In this document: positions 61,918-64,000 of the stretch, piece by piece | How the letters are laid out: each line of letters opens with the position of its first letter | Position numbering within the stretch: the first letter of the stretch is position 1 | Source of the DNA: Ophiosphaerella korrae | Taxonomy: Eukaryota; Ascomycota; Dothideomycetes; Pleosporales; Phaeosphaeriaceae | Length of the DNA stretch: 64,000 nucleotides | Assembly (NCBI GenBank): GCA_028456385.1 | Contig: JALNQF010000049.1 | Coordinates: 1-64,000, forward strand | Direction of reading: 5' to 3' | Program-made: the position numbers and the translations under genes | The notes under the pieces: model-generated | Seen by the model: only the letters and a program-made list of their open reading frames with translations | Database searches by the model: none | Told to the model about the DNA's origin: nothing

Positions 61918-64000
61918 ATGGCCGACCCTATTGACCCCCGATTGTTCGCATCCTCGCTGCCGCCGCAAAGCCAGTCGTACACGACAGCGCCCCAGCAAAA
62001 CCCCAGCCATCCCTACTATCTTCCCACCCCCACACATCAGCAGCAACAACAGCCACAGCAGCAGCCGCAAGCGTCACATGCGGCCGCGCTCAACCTCAAC
62101 GGTGCCCTTGACCCGGCGCTGGAGCAGACGTCGCCGACCGGCCCAGAAGCATCGCACGACGATGACGACGACGAGCACGAGCACGAGCACGAGCACGACG
62201 ACGATGGCGACCACCACGCCACGCCTGCGTCTGCCAAATCCCCAGGCGACCTCAAGCGCCCTCGGGCCTGCGATTCGTGCCGCGGCCTCAAGGTGCGCTG
62301 CGACCAGGAACGACCAGACGTGTCGTGCAAGCGCTGCGCAAAAGCAGGCCGCCCATGCATCACAACACCCCCCACCCGCAAGCGACAGAAGAAGGCCGAC
62401 AGCCGTGTTGCCGAGCTCGAGCGCAAGATCGATGCCCTGACCGCAACCCTCCATGCCCAAAAGACAGGTGCGCCCGACCTGAGGCAGGTTGGCAGCCCTC
62501 TGCAGCACGAAAGCAACAGCGCCTCCGTGGCCGCAATGCACCAGCCAGCCTTTCGCCTAGGCGCTCCGGCTCAGGACTGGGGAAGCCCTACCGCCACCAG
62601 GTACTCCGAGGTCCCACCTGGCTACGGCCCAGCCCAAACCTTCCAGCGTGGCCCAGATGCCAAGCGCCGAAAGCTCGACGGCAACAGCCATGCTACCATC
62701 CCGGAGGATATGGACGCCATCCATCGCGATCTGGCAGAAAACCCCGAGATGAAACGCACTGGCAACAGCCGCATCCATTCCGACCACTCGCACATCAATC
62801 CCCTAATCGATAGCCTTATGACTCCAGAGGTCGCTGAGCGCGTCTTCATCCGCTATGTAGATGACATCTGTCCGCATTTCCCTGCAGTCCCCTTTCTCCC
62901 AGGCACTACTGCTTCGGAGATCCGTGAAAAGAAGCCCCTGTTATTCCTTGCCCTCCTCGCCGGATCATCCCATGGAAGTACGGAACAACTCGTGTCACCA
63001 AATGTGCAACGCGAGCTCACAAAGCTACTGAAGGATCAACTTGCAGACGTGATATGGCGAAACGGAGAAAAGTCCCTCGAGATTGTTCAAGCCTTGCAGG
63101 TAGCCGTGTTGTGGTATCGCCCTCCATTACACTTTGAACAACACAACTTCTACATGATGGTCAACTGCGCTGCCGTTATGGCTTTAGATCTTGGCCTAGG
63201 CAGGAAGGCCACCCCCAATGTCATGAAGCTATCAATTGGCCCATTTCGTCGATATCACCCGAATTCTAGCAGCATTGAAGCTCGGCGGACCTTCCTGGTC
63301 TGTTATTATCTGTGTATGAGCATCACCATGGTGCTGCGCCGCCCCATCCTGTTGCGATGGACAAAGTATATGGAGGAGAGCGTCGCCATACTAGAAACTT
63401 CGCCTGATGCCCTGCCATCTGATAAGCTACTTTGCCAGCAAGTCAAAATGGCTCATATCGGAGAGACCATATCCGTCCAGTTTTGCATGGACGATCCTTC
63501 CATAGAAGTTGCTATATCTGAACCAAAAGTCATCTACGCCTTGAAGGTCTTTGAGAAAGAACTCGAGCAACTTCGAGAAGAGAATGCTAAGTCCGGCCAA
63601 GTAGATCGTAAGTGTGATACATTACCGCTACTGATTTCATACTCATCAACTGCCAGCAACCCTACGACTAGCCGAGCACGTCACAAATTTGTACCTCCAC
63701 GAAATAGCTCTGCATAGAGACCATGGTACCACAGACCTACAACCACCATTCCTGGAAGAATCTTTATCAGCCGGAGTAAAAAAAGATGTTCCAATTATTG
63801 GCCCCGCACATATTGGCGCCCTTAGCGAATGTTTGGCGGCCACACATGGTATTCTAAATACAATTTTAAGCATACAACTTGATGTGCTTTTGACATTACC
63901 AGTCATCTTTTGTGAGCTTAACTTCTTGCTTTTCTCTCGCAACCCTAATCACGCCACAGGTGTTCGCGCAATTTACGCTATCGTATGTCTCATGAAAATG
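61918..64000 (+). CDS. Zn2Cys6 transcription factor, Leu3/War1-like (partial)
   Basis: Exons 61918-63607, 63657-63911 and 63960-64000 (continuing past the window), with introns GTAAGT...GCCAG (49 bases) and GTGAGC...CACAG (48 bases), both phase 1; at least 662 residues so far. The N-terminus is Gln/Pro-rich (HQQQQQPQQQPQ) and has an acidic-histidine tract (DDDDDEHEHEHEHDDD). The zinc cluster is CDSCRGLKVRC...CKRCAKAGRPC (C-x2-C-x6-C-x9-C-x2-C-x6-C), preceded by KRPRA and followed by the coil RVAELERKIDALTATL, as in Leu3-like regulators. The middle-homology part includes NPLIDSLMTPEVAERVFIRY and NCAAVMALDLGLGR. It is probably a nuclear activator or repressor of amino-acid or weak-acid response genes by family resemblance; the exact target is unknown. 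Confidence 0.88.

Overview
This is nuclear DNA of a filamentous ascomycete. Genes carry short GT-AG introns of about 45-100 bases, many with CTAAC/CTGAT-like branch points. The proteins are typical of Pezizomycotina, and the style of the RPD3, LaeA-like and S9 peptidase genes suggests Dothideomycetes, probably Pleosporales. The left end is a repeat so heavily hit by repeat-induced point mutation (RIP) that no CpA or TpG remains in the first 598 bases. No sign of bacterial or organellar DNA was seen. Splice sites were read by eye; most keep frame and rebuild a recognisable family, and doubtful ones are flagged.

Layout. 1-1.3 kb: RIP-saturated repeat. 1.7-16.6 kb: a gene-poor accessory region with a secreted or anchored cysteine-rich membrane protein, a secreted beta-helix protein, a large nuclear-type protein carrying a PIF1/Helitron 2B-like fold without the helicase, an intact SDR, a DUF7053-like gene, a broken SDR and a TA-flanked MITE. 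16.6-32.9 kb: a dense housekeeping block with a prodomain-less metacaspase, the head-to-head pair RPD3 / RPN11, a LaeA-like methyltransferase, an HMT1-type ABC transporter and the GATOR2/SEACAT subunit RTC1. 33-42 kb: a looser region with a candidate 47-residue spliced gene, RPS21, a decayed GFA-domain gene, a coiled-coil protein with a C-terminal Zn2Cys6-pattern cluster, and a decayed NmrA-like gene. 42-64 kb: secreted dipeptidyl peptidase 5, a TRP/Flc-like channel with a TAATG-coupled upstream ORF, a FYVE-RING ligase, a five-exon Zn2Cys6 regulator, the mitochondrial RNase II-family enzyme (DSS1/cyt-4), molybdopterin synthase small subunit (cnxG/MOCS2A), and a second Zn2Cys6 regulator cut by the window end.

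There is no secondary-metabolite cluster, CRISPR or tRNA gene that I could support. Housekeeping genes are mostly independent units. The clear functional pairings are shared promoters: RPD3/RPN11, HMT1-type/RTC1, DSS1/cnxG. The most unusual items are the 2B-like domain protein (5756-7636), the coiled-coil protein with a terminal zinc cluster (37068-38547), the small spliced gene (33855-34084), the TAATG overlap at 45323-45327, and three decayed enzyme genes lying in the gene-poor gaps.
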